Assembly (NCBI RefSeq): GCF_030406905.1 | Contig: NZ_CP129137.1 | Span: forward strand, 5,166,001 to 5,230,000 | Source of the DNA: Streptomyces sp. HUAS CB01 | Lineage (GTDB): Bacteria; Actinomycetota; Actinomycetes; Streptomycetales; Streptomycetaceae | Length of the DNA stretch: 64,000 nucleotides | Direction: 5' to 3' | In this document: in pieces, positions 18,150 through 29,804 of the stretch | How positions within the stretch are numbered: position 1 is the first letter of the stretch | Layout of the letters: every line of letters begins with the position of its first letter | Position numbers and translations under genes: made by a program | Notes under the pieces: generated by a model | Told to the model about the DNA's origin: nothing | Databases searched by the model: none | What the model saw: only the letters and a program-made list of their open reading frames with translations

Positions 18150-20528
18150 TTACTGGCAGGCCTCGCAGGACTCCGGGTTCTCCAGCGAGCAGGCCACGGC
18201 GTCGGGGTCGGCGGCCTGCTGGACGGGGATGGTGGCGGCCGGCGCCGCGCCCGAGGCGGCCCGGGCGATCCTGGTGGCGGGGCGCGAGCGCAGGTAGTAC
18301 GTGGTCTTCAGGCCCTGCTTCCAGGCGTACGCGTACATCGAGGAGAGCTTGCCGATGGTCGGCGTCTCCATGAACAGGTTCAGCGACTGCGACTGGTCGA
18401 GGAACGGGGTGCGGGCCGCCGCCATGTCGATCAGGCCGCGCTGGGGGATCTCCCACGCGGTGCGGTACAGCTGCCGGACCTCCGCCGGGATCCAGTTCAG
18501 GCCCTGCACCGACCCTCCGGAGTCGCGCAGCGCCTCACGGGTCTGCGCGTCCCACACCCCCAGCTTCTTCAGTTCGTCCACCAGGTAGGAGTTCACCTGG
18601 AGGAACTCGCCCGACAGCGTCTCGCGCTTGAAGAGGTTGGAGACCTGCGGCTCGATGCACTCGTACACACCGGCGATCGAGGCGATCGTGGCGGTCGGCG
18701 CGATGGCGAGCAGCAGCGAGTTGCGCATGCCGGTGGTGGCGACGCGTTCGCGCAGTGCGGCCCAGCGCTCGGGCCAGGCGAGCTCCGTGTCGTAGTGGTC
18801 AGGGTGCAGCACGCCGCGGGCCGTACGCGTCCGCTCCCAGGCAGGGAGGGGCCCGTTGCGCTCGGCGAGGTCGCAGGACGCCTCGTAGGCGGCCAGCATG
18901 ATCCGCTCGGCGATCCGCGTCGACAGGGACTGCGCCTCGGCGGAGTCGAAGGGCAGGCGCAGGCTGAAGAACACGTCCTGGAGGCCCATGGCGCCGAGGC
19001 CCACCGGGCGCCACTTGGCGTTGGAGCGGCCGGCCTGCTCGGTCGGGTAGAAGTTGATGTCGACGACCCGGTCGAGGAAGGTCACGGCGGTACGGACGGT
19101 GTCGTCCAGCCGCTCCCAGTCGATCACGTCCTCGCCGTCGGCGGCGTCCCGCACGACGAACGCGCCGAGGTTGACCGAGCCGAGGTTGCAGACGGCGGTC
19201 TCGCCGTCGTCGGTGACCTCGATGATCTCGGTGCAGAGGTTGGAGGAGTGGACCACGGCGCCGGGCTCCGCCGTCTGGTTGGCCGTGCGGTTGGACGCGT
19301 CCTTGAAGGTCATCCAGCCGTTTCCGGTCTGGGCGAGGGTGCGCATCATGCGCCCGTAGAGCTCACGGGCGGGGATGGTGCGGCGGGCGAGCCCGGCCTC
19401 CTCCGCCCGGCGGTAGGCGATGTCGAAGTCCTCGCCCCACAGGTCCACGAGGTCGGGCACGTCGGCGGGGGAGAACAGCGACCAGTCGGCGTCGGCGTTC
19501 ACCCGGCGCATGAACTCGTCGGGGATCCAGTGCGCCAGGTTGAGGTTGTGCGTGCGACGCGCCTCCTCGCCCGTGTTGTCGCGCAGTTCCAGGAACTCCT
19601 CGATGTCCGCGTGCCAGGTCTCCAGGTAGACGCAGGCCGCGCCCTTGCGCCGGCCGCCCTGGTTGACGGCCGCCACCGACGAGTCCAGCGTGCGCAGGAA
19701 CGGCACGATGCCGTTGGAGTGGCCGTTGGTGCCCCGGATGAGCGAACCTCGGGAGCGGATGCGGGAGTACGACAGGCCGATGCCGCCCGCGTGCTTCGAG
19801 AGACGTGCCACCTGGTGGTAGCGCTCGTAGATGGAGTCCAGCTCGTCCAGGGGCGAGTCCAGCAGGTAGCAGGACGACATCTGGGGGTGCCGCGTGCCGG
19901 AGTTGAAGAGCGTCGGGGACGACGGCAGATAGTCGAGGCGGCTCATCAGCCCGTACAGGGAGGCCACTTCGTCCAGCGCCCGCAGGGACTCGTCCTCGGC
20001 GAGACCGCAGGCGACGCGCAGCATGAAGTACTGCGGCGTCTCGACGACCTTGCGGGTGATCGGGTGCCGGAGCAGGTAGCGGCTGTAGAGGGTGCGCAGT
20101 CCGAAGTAGCCGAAGCGGTCGTCGGCGGCCGGGTCGACCAGCGAGTCGAGGCGCTGGGTGTGGGCGTGGACGAAGGCGGCCGTGCGGTCCGCGATCAGTC
20201 CCTCGCGGCTGCCGACGGCGATGGAGGCGGAGAACGCGGTCGCTCCCTGCCCGGCCGCCTCCTCCGCGATGGTGAGGGTGAGCAGCCGGGCCGCGAGCCG
20301 GGAGTACGCCGGGTCCTCGGAGATCAGACCGGCGGCCGCCTCGGTCGCCAGTTCGCGCAGTTCGGCCTCGTCCGAGCCCGCGTGCCGGCCGCGGAGGGCG
20401 GCGGCGGCGACCCGGCCGGGGTCGGCGTCGGGCAGGTCGGCGGTGAGCTCGGTCAGGGTCCGCAGGAGCGCGGTGCCTGGTCCGTCGGCGAGCTGTGCTG
20501 CAGCAGGATCGGGCGGCGCGATGGTCAC
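18150..20528 (-). CDS. nrdA: Class Ia ribonucleotide reductase large (alpha) subunit
   Basis: A 792-residue catalytic subunit reducing NDPs to dNDPs. Active-site elements are SSCYLL (Cys of the redox pair), SSNLCTEII (Asn, thiyl Cys, Glu), AVCNLGSVNL (second Cys) and PTATIASI. The C-terminal SCEACQ carries the CxxC that re-reduces the active site. No clear ATP-cone is visible at the N-terminus. GTG 20528 with upstream GAGGGAGAG is preferred to the longer open frame. Expression is predicted to respond to NrdR and to cobalamin, so this enzyme is used when the B12-dependent class II enzyme is limited. Confidence 0.94.
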   Translation of the reverse strand: MTIAPPDPAAAQLADGPGTALLRTLTELTADLPDADPGRVAAAALRGRHAGSDEAELRELATEAAAGLISEDPAYSRLAARLLTLTIAEEAAGQGATAFSASIAVGSREGLIADRTAAFVHAHTQRLDSLVDPAADDRFGYFGLRTLYSRYLLRHPITRKVVETPQYFMLRVACGLAEDESLRALDEVASLYGLMSRLDYLPSSPTLFNSGTRHPQMSSCYLLDSPLDELDSIYERYHQVARLSKHAGGIGLSYSRIRSRGSLIRGTNGHSNGIVPFLRTLDSSVAAVNQGGRRKGAACVYLETWHADIEEFLELRDNTGEEARRTHNLNLAHWIPDEFMRRVNADADWSLFSPADVPDLVDLWGEDFDIAYRRAEEAGLARRTIPARELYGRMMRTLAQTGNGWMTFKDASNRTANQTAEPGAVVHSSNLCTEIIEVTDDGETAVCNLGSVNLGAFVVRDAADGEDVIDWERLDDTVRTAVTFLDRVVDINFYPTEQAGRSNAKWRPVGLGAMGLQDVFFSLRLPFDSAEAQSLSTRIAERIMLAAYEASCDLAERNGPLPAWERTRTARGVLHPDHYDTELAWPERWAALRERVATTGMRNSLLLAIAPTATIASIAGVYECIEPQVSNLFKRETLSGEFLQVNSYLVDELKKLGVWDAQTREALRDSGGSVQGLNWIPAEVRQLYRTAWEIPQRGLIDMAAARTPFLDQSQSLNLFMETPTIGKLSSMYAYAWKQGLKTTYYLRSRPATRIARAASGAAPAATIPVQQAADPDAVACSLENPESCEACQ

Positions 20529-20654
20529 GGGGTGCTCTCCCTCGCTCGGCTGGGGCCGGCGGGGCAGGGGGCACGGACGCACACCCGGGCAGGGCGGACC
20601 GCGTCCACCGGCCTTTTCCGCGAGGCCCGGACGTCTGGGCACCCGGGCCGGACG

Positions 20655-20775
20655 GTCCGGGCGCACCGTCGGCAGGTCCTCGGACTCACGGACGTACGAG
20701 GCCCTGGAGCGGACCCGCGCACACCCTTACACCGTTGCGGGACAGTTCCGGATTCGCACCGGATTCCCCTGCGGC
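20655..20775 (-). promoter_or_regulatory. Cobalamin (B12) riboswitch upstream of nrdA
   Basis: On the minus strand, 20768-20732 contains the conserved cobalamin-riboswitch core (GAATCCGGTGCGAATCCGG, then CTGTCCCGCAACGG). The B12-box (GAGTCCGAGGACCTGCC) follows at 20687-20671. The GC-rich hairpin at 20637-20667 could be the expression platform; the mechanism is not clear. Cobalamin repression of the class Ia operon by a riboswitch is known in S. coelicolor. Confidence 0.88.
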
Positions 20776-20788
20776 GACAGCGAGCATG

Positions 20789-20836
20789 AGCATACATGTG
20801 GGGGCGGTGAGTTGCGGAACCCCCCACATGTTGTGT
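20789..20836 (-). promoter_or_regulatory. Tandem NrdR boxes of the nrdAB promoter
   Basis: Two ACATGT-centred 16-mers (20789-20804 and 20821-20836) are spaced exactly 32 bp centre to centre, about three helical turns, as for paired NrdR boxes. The right copy reads CCCCCACATGTTGTGT. NrdR is the universal repressor of ribonucleotide reductase genes. Confidence 0.7.
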
Positions 20837-21119
20837 CGTGACCCGCTCGGAGCTTCCGGGCGTCGGCCGGCCGGGGCGGCGGGCGGGGCAAGGGTTTCCG
20901 GCCACCTCCGGGTGTTTCCGCCACCCGCCGGGGGCGGCACCCCGCCGACGAACCGCCCCTCGTGTTCCCGCATTCTCCCCGGGTTCCGTCATGGCCCTCG
21001 TGGTCCGCCGCGACCGCCGTGCCGGCAACGGCCGGGTGCCGCACGGACACGGCGACGGGCCCCCGCGTCCTCCCCGGAGGGAAGCGCGGAGGCCCGTGGG
21101 CGTCCGTCGCTGTGCGCGG

Positions 21120-21326
21120 TCAGCAGCAGCGGAATCCCTTGCGGGGGTCCGCCTCCCGCTCGTCCATGCGGCAGCGCTCGAACTCGCGGCGGGTCATCAC
21201 CTTCGCGTCGGGGTCGTGCGAACGGGCGTGGGCCACATAACGGTCGTACACCGTCTCGCCCGAGACCTCGCGCACGTACCAGCGGACCCAGTCCACCGCG
21301 CGCCGCACTCCGCTCACCGCCGTCAT
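21120..21326 (-). CDS. YbdD/YjiX family small protein (DUF466)
   Basis: A 68-residue protein with the family pattern WVRWYVREVSGETVYDRYV, the MTRREFERCRMDERE helix and the C-terminal GFRCC. These proteins are nearly always encoded after cstA-type pyruvate or peptide transporters and seem to be needed for transport; mechanism unknown. ATG 21326 is used; a GTG at 21335 is also possible. It follows cstA by 14 bp, so it is cotranscribed. Confidence 0.88.
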   Translation of the reverse strand: MTAVSGVRRAVDWVRWYVREVSGETVYDRYVAHARSHDPDAKVMTRREFERCRMDEREADPRKGFRCC

Positions 21327-21340
21327 GACCGTCACCGTAC

Positions 21341-23560
<2,220 letters not shown>

Positions 23561-23704
23561 GGTGTGGCTCCCGTCCCGTCGTGATCACCTGTAACGCGCA
23601 GGCAATCTAGGCGACGGTTCCGCCAGCGTCACCCCCGGCTCACATATCGGTACGGCAACGACTGCCGCGGCGGTCCTGCGGGAGGCCACTGCGCGGAGCG
23701 GGAC

Positions 23705-23747
23705 GGCGGAGGCCGTGGCCACCCCTGGGGTGACCACGGCCTCCGCC
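23705..23747 (-). terminator. dasR terminator hairpin
   Basis: A 14-bp perfect stem (arms 23705-23718 and 23734-23747) with an internally paired loop lies 17 bp after the dasR stop. Confidence 0.75.
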
Positions 23748-23764
23748 GGCGCCCGTGCGGAGGC

Positions 23765-24532
23765 TCAGCCGGCCTCCGGCCGCTTCAGCCTGGCGACGAA
23801 CTTGTAGCGGTCGCCCCGGTAGACCGAGCGCACCCACTCCACGGGCTCGCCGTTCGCGTCCAGCGAGTGCCGGGAGAGCATCAGCATCGGCAGGCCGACG
23901 TCCGTACCGAGCAGCCCGGCCTCTCGGGGGGTGGCCAGTGAGGTCTCGATCGTCTCCTCGGCCTCGGCGAGGTGGACGTCGTACACCTCGGCCAGCGCGG
24001 TGTAGAGCGACGTGTACTTCACCAGCGACCGGCGCAGCGCGGGGAAGCGCTTGGCCGACAGGTGCGTGGTCTCGATCGCCATCGGTTCGCCGCTCGCCAG
24101 CCGGAGGCGTTCGATGCGGAGCACCCGCCCGCCCGGCGCGATGTCCAGCAGTCCGGCGAGGGTGTCGTCGGCCGTCACGTAGCCGATGTCCAGCAGCTGC
24201 GACGTGGGCTCCAGGCCCTGTGCCTTCATGTCCTCGGTGTACGAGGTCAGCTGCAGCGCCTGGGAGACCTTGGGCTTGGCGACGAACGTGCCCTTGCCCT
24301 GGATGCGCTCCAGGCGTCCCTCGACGACGAGTTCCTGCAGTGCCTGACGCACCGTCGTGCGCGAGGTGTCGAACTCGGCCGCGAGCGTGCGCTCAGGCGG
24401 GACGGGCGTGCCGGGCGGCAGCGTCTCCGTCATGTCGAGCAAGTGCCTTTTGAGCCGGTAGTACTTGGGCACGCGCGCGGTCCGGGTCGCCGTCCCGTTC
24501 TCCGGCTCGGTGCCGGCCCCGTCCGTGGCCAT
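23765..24532 (-). CDS. dasR: GntR/HutC-family regulator DasR
   Basis: A 255-residue global regulator of chitin and N-acetylglucosamine use, development and antibiotics. The winged HTH (about residues 20-85: [34 protein letters not shown]) is followed by a UTRA ligand domain (about 105-250) that binds glucosamine-6-phosphate or N-acetylglucosamine-6-phosphate. I recognise the sequence as near-identical to S. coelicolor DasR. ATG 24532 has GGAAGG upstream. It diverges from dasA across two dre operators. Confidence 0.96.
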   Translation of the reverse strand: MATDGAGTEPENGTATRTARVPKYYRLKRHLLDMTETLPPGTPVPPERTLAAEFDTSRTTVRQALQELVVEGRLERIQGKGTFVAKPKVSQALQLTSYTEDMKAQGLEPTSQLLDIGYVTADDTLAGLLDIAPGGRVLRIERLRLASGEPMAIETTHLSAKRFPALRRSLVKYTSLYTALAEVYDVHLAEAEETIETSLATPREAGLLGTDVGLPMLMLSRHSLDANGEPVEWVRSVYRGDRYKFVARLKRPEAG

Positions 24533-24678
24533 GGCCTGCCTTCCCGACTCGTGTGGTGCTGCCGTCACCGGCTCCTCCGTTGCTTGCGGCTCACATGGTG
24601 GCACGGTCCGGTCACGGGTCGTCGCCCTCCCTCAGGTGTCGGTCCGATAACGGACACGACAGCCCTTCTTATACACCC

Positions 24679-24730
24679 TTGACACCCCTAAAGGTCTAGG
24701 CCAAGCTCCCGGGTACTGGTCTAAACCATT
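24679..24730. promoter_or_regulatory. Two dre (DasR) operators in the dasR-dasA promoter region
   Basis: AAAGGTCTAGGCCAAG (24690-24705) and ACTGGTCTAAACCATT (24715-24730) match the 16-bp dre consensus ACTGGTCTAGACCAGT. TTGACA at 24679-24684 is a dasA -35 candidate, and TATAAG on the minus strand (24673-24668) a dasR -10 candidate. Confidence 0.85.
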
Positions 24731-24826
24731 AAAGACCAAGTCCCAGCCCCACGAGCAGTACTCGGCGTATGGCTCCGTATGTCCTCGCGGTGGGCGGGGG
24801 GTTGCAGCATCCCTGAGGAGGGTGGC

Positions 24827-26107
24827 GTGAAGCGCAAGCTCATCGCGGCGATCGGCGTCGCGGGCATGATGGTCGGTCTTGCCGCGTGTGGTGACGGCGA
24901 CAAGGGCGGGGACAAGGCGGGGGCGGACGTCAAGGAGCTCACCGTCTGGCTGACGGTCGACGCCCAGAACAACTGGCCCGAGCTGGTGAAGGCCGCCGAC
25001 GAGGCGGTCGTGAAGAAGCACCCCGGCATCAAGATCAAGCACGAGTACTACGGCTGGCCGGACAAGAACGCCAAGCTCGACGCCGTCCTCGCCACCGACA
25101 AGGCGCCCGACGTGGTCGAGATGGGCAACACCGAGATGCTCGGCTACATGGTCAAGGGCGCCTTCGCCGAGGTCGACCCGAAGCAGTTCGACCAGTCCGA
25201 CGCCTGGCTCGACGGCCTCAAGGAGTCCGTCACCTACGAAGGCAAGACGTACGGCGTCCCGTACTACGCCGGTGGCCGTGTCGGCACCTGGCGCAAGGAC
25301 ATCGCCGCCGAGGTCGGCGTGAAGGCCACGCCGAAGACGTACGCCGAGCTGACCGCCGCCCTGGACAAGATCCAGAAGAAGAAGGGCGCCAAGTTCAGCG
25401 CCTGGTACCAGCCTTCGCCCGACTGGTACGCCGCGATGTCGTTCGTCTACGGCGCCGGCGGCTCCATCGCCGAGAACGAGGGCGGCCAGTGGAAGGCGAA
25501 CCTCTCCTCGCCCGAGTCCGTCAAGGGCCTCAACGAGTACAAGTCGATCCTCGACAAGTACATGCACGGCGACAAGACGAAGGACGAGTCCGACCGTCAC
25601 ATCGTCTTCGGCCAGGGCAACTCGGCCGCCATCTTCGGCGCGGCGTGGGAGGGCGGTGCCGCCGCGGCCCCGGAGACGGACAAGGTCGGCAAACTCGCCG
25701 ACAAGCTCGAGACCTTCGTGATGCCCGGCCCGTCCGGTCAGCCGCTCCCCGTCTTCCTCGGCGGCTCCGACCTCGCCATCCCGGTCAAGTCCAAGGCGCA
25801 GGGCGTCGCGGCCGAGTGGATCAACGCCTTCACCGGAGCCCAGGGCCAGAAGGGCCTGCTCGCCAAGGGCAACCTGCCCAACAACAAGACGGACCTGGCG
25901 ACGCTGAAGAACGACCCGAAGACGGTCGTCCCGGCCACGGCCGCCGAGTCCAACTGGTTCGTCCCGATGGCACCGGGCTGGGGCCAGGTGGAGAAGGCCC
26001 AGACCCTGAAGACGATGCTCCAGGAGATCGGCACCGGCAAGAAGTCGGTCGAGGAGGCCGCGAAGGCCGCCGACGAGGCGATCGACAAGGTCATCAACAC
26101 CAAGTGA
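24827..26107 (+). CDS. dasA: Chitobiose ABC transporter, solute-binding lipoprotein DasA
   Basis: A 426-residue family-1 extracellular binding protein. The lipoprotein signal ends with LAAC, making Cys21 the lipidated residue; the mature part is a two-lobed sugar-binding fold (VWLTVDAQNN, PDVVEMGNTE, YYAGGRVGTW). In streptomycetes DasA captures (GlcNAc)2. GTG 24827 has GAGGAGG six bases upstream and gives the correct signal peptide. A hairpin after the stop separates it from dasBC, which would keep binding-protein levels above permease levels. Confidence 0.94.
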   Translation: MKRKLIAAIGVAGMMVGLAACGDGDKGGDKAGADVKELTVWLTVDAQNNWPELVKAADEAVVKKHPGIKIKHEYYGWPDKNAKLDAVLATDKAPDVVEMGNTEMLGYMVKGAFAEVDPKQFDQSDAWLDGLKESVTYEGKTYGVPYYAGGRVGTWRKDIAAEVGVKATPKTYAELTAALDKIQKKKGAKFSAWYQPSPDWYAAMSFVYGAGGSIAENEGGQWKANLSSPESVKGLNEYKSILDKYMHGDKTKDESDRHIVFGQGNSAAIFGAAWEGGAAAAPETDKVGKLADKLETFVMPGPSGQPLPVFLGGSDLAIPVKSKAQGVAAEWINAFTGAQGQKGLLAKGNLPNNKTDLATLKNDPKTVVPATAAESNWFVPMAPGWGQVEKAQTLKTMLQEIGTGKKSVEEAAKAADEAIDKVINTK

Positions 26108-26115
26108 CCTTCCGG

Positions 26116-26146
26116 CAGGGCCCCGTCGTCGGACGACGGGGCCCTG
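26116..26146 (+). terminator. Intercistronic hairpin between dasA and dasB
   Basis: A near-perfect inverted repeat with 15-base arms (CAGGGCCCCGTCGTC and its complement) and almost no loop lies 9 bp after dasA. The operon continues beyond it, so it is more likely a partial terminator or mRNA stabiliser than a full stop. Confidence 0.6.
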
Positions 26147-26182
26147 CTCCCGTACGAGGAGAGGGACCGCTAGGAGCGCCCC

Positions 26183-27187
26183 ATGAGTGCCGCAGACACA
26201 ACCACTGCCAAGGTGCCGCCGACGCGGCCGTCAACCGTCCCGGGCGCCGGCGGGGGGACCGGGGGAGCCGGGAGGCCGGCCGTGCCGCGGCGCCCGGGCG
26301 GCGGGGCCGCGCTCCCGTGGACCCTGCTCGCCCCCTGCCTGCTCGTCCTGCTGCTCGTCCTCGGCTATCCGCTGGCCCGGCTGGTCGCCCTCTCCTTCCA
26401 GAAGTTCGGGCAGCCGCAGCTGTGGGGCTTCCAGGAGCCCGAGTCGGTCGGATTCGCCAACTTCACCAAGATCCTCGGCGACGGGGAGTTCTGGGCGGTC
26501 GTCGTCCGGACGGTCGTCTTCGCCGGCGGCGCGGTCATCCTCACCATGGTCCTGGGCATGCTGGTGGCCCTGCTGCTGCAGCGCGTGTCCGGCTGGGTGA
26601 AGACCCTCGTCAACATCGCGCTCGTGGCCAGCTGGGGCATGCCGATCATCGTCGCCACAGCCATCTTCAAATGGCTGTTCGACACCGACTACGGCGTCCT
26701 CAACTGGCTGCTCAGCAGGCTGCCGGGGGTCGACATGATCGGGCACAACTGGTTCGCCAGCGGCCCGCAGGGCCTCGCCGTCATCATGCTGCTCGTCGTG
26801 TGGGGCGCCGTCCCCTTCGTGGTCATCACGCTCAGCGCGGGACTCACCCAGGTGCCCAAGGAGCTCGAGGAGGCCGCCCGGCTCGACGGCGCCGGGTCGT
26901 GGGGCGTCTTCCGCTACGTCACCCTGCCGGTGCTCAAGCCCATCATCGTCATGCTCACGACGCTCTCCGTCATCTGGGACATGGGCGTCTTCCCGCAGGT
27001 CTTCGTGATGCGCAACGGCCACCCGGAGGCCGAGTTCCAGCTGCTGACGACGTACTCGTACGACAAGGCCTTCGTGGTCAACGACTACGGCGGCGGCTCG
27101 GCGATCGCCCTGGTGACGGTCGTCCTGCTGCTCGGCGTGGTCGCCGTCTACATGCGCCAGATGCTCAAGATCGGAGAAGTCGAGTGA
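26183..27187 (+). CDS. dasB: Chitobiose ABC transporter permease DasB
   Basis: A 334-residue MalF-type permease with six membrane helices after a 45-residue Pro/Gly-rich cytosolic N-terminus. The EAA loop that contacts the ATPase reads EEAARLDGAGSWGVF near residue 235. The ATPase is not encoded here; in streptomycetes the shared MsiK serves this system. It is followed by dasC with a GTGA overlap. Confidence 0.92.
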   Translation: MSAADTTTAKVPPTRPSTVPGAGGGTGGAGRPAVPRRPGGGAALPWTLLAPCLLVLLLVLGYPLARLVALSFQKFGQPQLWGFQEPESVGFANFTKILGDGEFWAVVVRTVVFAGGAVILTMVLGMLVALLLQRVSGWVKTLVNIALVASWGMPIIVATAIFKWLFDTDYGVLNWLLSRLPGVDMIGHNWFASGPQGLAVIMLLVVWGAVPFVVITLSAGLTQVPKELEEAARLDGAGSWGVFRYVTLPVLKPIIVMLTTLSVIWDMGVFPQVFVMRNGHPEAEFQLLTTYSYDKAFVVNDYGGGSAIALVTVVLLLGVVAVYMRQMLKIGEVE

Positions 27188-28047
27188 GCGCCGTGACCAA
27201 GAGCGCCGCCCTGAGCCGGCCCGGCAGGCCCGGCCGCGGCAGACTCGGCTGGAACCTGCTCGGTCTGCTCGTCTTCGTCACCGCGGGCTTCCCCGTCTAC
27301 TGGATGCTCAACACGGCCTTCAAGCCCGCGAAGGACGCGATCGACCCGGACCCGCACTTCTTCCCGAAGACGTTCACCCTGGAGAACTTCTCGCGGGCCT
27401 TCGACGTCGCCGACTTCTGGGGCCCGGTCGGCCGCAGCCTCGTCGTCTCGCTGGTCGTGGTGCTCATCGGCATCGTGGTCGGCATGCTGGCGGCGCTGGC
27501 GATCTCGCGCTTCGCCTTCCGCGGCCGCAAGATCGTGATCGTGGGCATCCTGGCCGTCCAGATGGTCCCGCTCGTAGCGATGATCATCCCGGTCTTCCTG
27601 CTCCTGAACGACCTCGGTCAGTACGACAAGCTCACCGGCCTGATCATCACGTACCTGACCTTCATCCTGCCCTTCACGGTGTGGACGCTGCGCGGGTTCA
27701 TCGTCAACATCCCCAAGGAGCTGGAGGAGGCGGCCATGGTCGACGGGTGCACCCGCACCGGCGCCTTCGTGCGGGTGGTCTTCCCGCTGCTCGCCCCGGG
27801 CATGGTGGCCACGTCCGTGTACGGCTTCATCCAGGCGTGGAACGAGTACCTGTACGCCCTGATGCTGATGAGCCAGCAGAACCAGACCGCCACCGTCTGG
27901 CTCGGCAACTTCACCACCAAGCACGGCACCGAGTACGCGCCGATGATGGCCGGCGCCACGATGATGGCCGTCCCCATCGTGATCCTCTTCCTCCTCGTCC
28001 AGCGCAAGATGGCCGCGGGTCTGACGGCCGGCGCAGTGAAGGGATGA
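27184..28047 (+). CDS. dasC: Chitobiose ABC transporter permease DasC
   Basis: A 287-residue MalG-type permease with six helices and the EAA loop EEAAMVDGCTRTGAF near residue 180. GTG 27184 overlaps the dasB stop (GTGA), indicating translational coupling; a second GTG three codons later is possible. It completes the transmembrane channel with DasB. Confidence 0.92.
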   Translation: MSAVTKSAALSRPGRPGRGRLGWNLLGLLVFVTAGFPVYWMLNTAFKPAKDAIDPDPHFFPKTFTLENFSRAFDVADFWGPVGRSLVVSLVVVLIGIVVGMLAALAISRFAFRGRKIVIVGILAVQMVPLVAMIIPVFLLLNDLGQYDKLTGLIITYLTFILPFTVWTLRGFIVNIPKELEEAAMVDGCTRTGAFVRVVFPLLAPGMVATSVYGFIQAWNEYLYALMLMSQQNQTATVWLGNFTTKHGTEYAPMMAGATMMAVPIVILFLLVQRKMAAGLTAGAVKG

Positions 28048-28055
28048 CGCCTTTC

Positions 28056-29567
28056 ATGACAACGCTCGTGGACCGCACCGACACGCTCACCCGTGACGCC
28101 CTGGCCGTGCTGCAGCCCGGCTTCGTCGGCACCACCGCCCCCGACTGGCTGCTGCGCAGGATCGGCGAAGGGCTCTCCTCGGTCGGGTTGTTCGGCCGCA
28201 ACATCACCTCGCCCGGCCAGCTCGCCGCTCTCACGGCCCAGTTGCGGGCCGAGCGCGAGGACGTCCTCGTCGCGATCGACGAGGAGGGTGGCGACGTCAC
28301 GCGGCTGGAGGTCCGCACCGGCTCCTCCTTCCCCGGCAACTACGCGCTCGGGTCGGTGGACGACGTCGAGCTGACCCGGGCGGTGGCCGCGGAGCTCGGC
28401 CGCCGGCTCGCCGAGTGCGGGGTGGACCTCAACTGGGCGCCATCGGCCGATGTCAACTCGAACTCGGACAATCCGGTCATCGGGGTGCGTTCCTTCGGGG
28501 CCGACCCCGACCTGGTCGCCCGTCACACCGCCGCGTACGTCCGGGGTCTCCAGTCCGCGGGAGTCGCTGCATGTACCAAGCACTTTCCGGGGCATGGCGA
28601 CACCGCAGTCGATTCGCACCACGCCCTGCCCCGGATCGATGTGGAGTTGGCCACGTTGCACTCCCGTGAGCTGCAGCCTTTCCGGGCGGCCATCTCGGCG
28701 GGTTCCAAGTCCGTCATGAGCGCGCATATCCTGCTACCCGCGCTCGACCCCGATCGCCCGGCCACCCTGAGCCCGCACGTCCTCACCGGACTGCTGCGCC
28801 AGGAACTGGGCTACGACGGACTGATCGTCACCGACGGCATGGAGATGCAGGCCATCTCCGCGGTCTACGGAATCGAGCGCGGCAGTGTCCTCGCGATCGC
28901 CGCCGGTGCCGACGCGATCTGTGTCGGCGGCGGCCTGGCCGACGAGGACACCGTGCTGCGACTGCGCGACGCGCTGGTCACCGCGGTACGCAAGGGCGAG
29001 CTGCCCGAGGAACGACTGGTCGACGCGGCCGCGCGGGTGCGCGCGCTCGCGGACTGGACCAGGGGGGCCAGGGGGGCGGCATCGGAGCCGGGCGCGGCTT
29101 CACAGGAGGGGACCGCGCCCGGCACCGAGATCGGCCTGACGGCCGCGCGGCGGGCCGTGCGCGTGACGGTGGGGGACCGGCCCCACGAACCACTGACCAC
29201 GGCCCCGTACGTCGCCGCGTTCACGCCCGTGGCCAACATCGCCGTCGGTGACGAGACCCCGTGGGGCGTCGCAGCGGAACTCTCCCGCCTCCTCCCCGGT
29301 ACGGAGACCGGAACCTACGCGGACGCCGCCGTCGACGACGTCCTCCTCGCCGCCGGCGGCCGCCGCATCGTGGCCGTCGTCCGTGACGCCCACCGCCACC
29401 CGTGGATGTCGCGGTCGCTGGACGCCCTCGTCGCCGCCCGCCCGGACACGATCGTGGTGGAGATGGGCCTCGACGCCGCACCGCCGAGGGGAGCCCTCCA
29501 CGTGGCCACGTACGGCGCGGCCCGGGTCTGCGGGATCGCGGCCGCGGAGGCTGTCACCGGAACCTGA
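28056..29567 (+). CDS. dasD: GH3 beta-N-acetylglucosaminidase DasD
   Basis: About 503 residues. A GH3 barrel of the NagZ type carries KHFPGHGDT and VDSHHALP, with the His/Asp acid-base loop typical of N-acetylglucosaminidases, and the nucleophile Asp in IVTDGMEMQAI. A roughly 150-residue C-terminal domain follows. No signal peptide, so it would split imported chitobiose, or muropeptides, in the cytosol. ATG 28056 is used; ATG 28044 overlapping the dasC stop is an alternative. It is the last gene of the das operon. Confidence 0.9.
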   Translation: MTTLVDRTDTLTRDALAVLQPGFVGTTAPDWLLRRIGEGLSSVGLFGRNITSPGQLAALTAQLRAEREDVLVAIDEEGGDVTRLEVRTGSSFPGNYALGSVDDVELTRAVAAELGRRLAECGVDLNWAPSADVNSNSDNPVIGVRSFGADPDLVARHTAAYVRGLQSAGVAACTKHFPGHGDTAVDSHHALPRIDVELATLHSRELQPFRAAISAGSKSVMSAHILLPALDPDRPATLSPHVLTGLLRQELGYDGLIVTDGMEMQAISAVYGIERGSVLAIAAGADAICVGGGLADEDTVLRLRDALVTAVRKGELPEERLVDAAARVRALADWTRGARGAASEPGAASQEGTAPGTEIGLTAARRAVRVTVGDRPHEPLTTAPYVAAFTPVANIAVGDETPWGVAAELSRLLPGTETGTYADAAVDDVLLAAGGRRIVAVVRDAHRHPWMSRSLDALVAARPDTIVVEMGLDAAPPRGALHVATYGAARVCGIAAAEAVTGT

Positions 29568-29726
29568 GACCACGCGCCCGAAGGCCCCGCAAGGGCGTGT
29601 CCGGCGGGCCGGGCCGGGCGGTGCCCCGCCCCGGCCGGGCACCGGACCGGGGGCCCGGACGCCACGGCGACCGGACACCGGAGGAGAACGGCCGCACCCG
29701 GCCGTCGAACCGGTCGCGAAGACGGC

Positions 29727-29763
29727 GATGCCGGTTCGCCCGATCATCGGGCGGACCGGCATC
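29727..29763. terminator. 37-nt near-perfect palindrome after dasD
   Basis: GATGCCGGT and ACCGGCATC enclose CGCCCGAT-C-ATCGGGCG, giving a hairpin of about 18 bp with a single T/G wobble. It lies 160 bp after the dasD stop and is probably a terminator. Confidence 0.55.
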
Positions 29764-29804
29764 ACCGTTCCCGCGGGCCGTTGCCGCACGGCGTCCCGCG
29801 ACAC

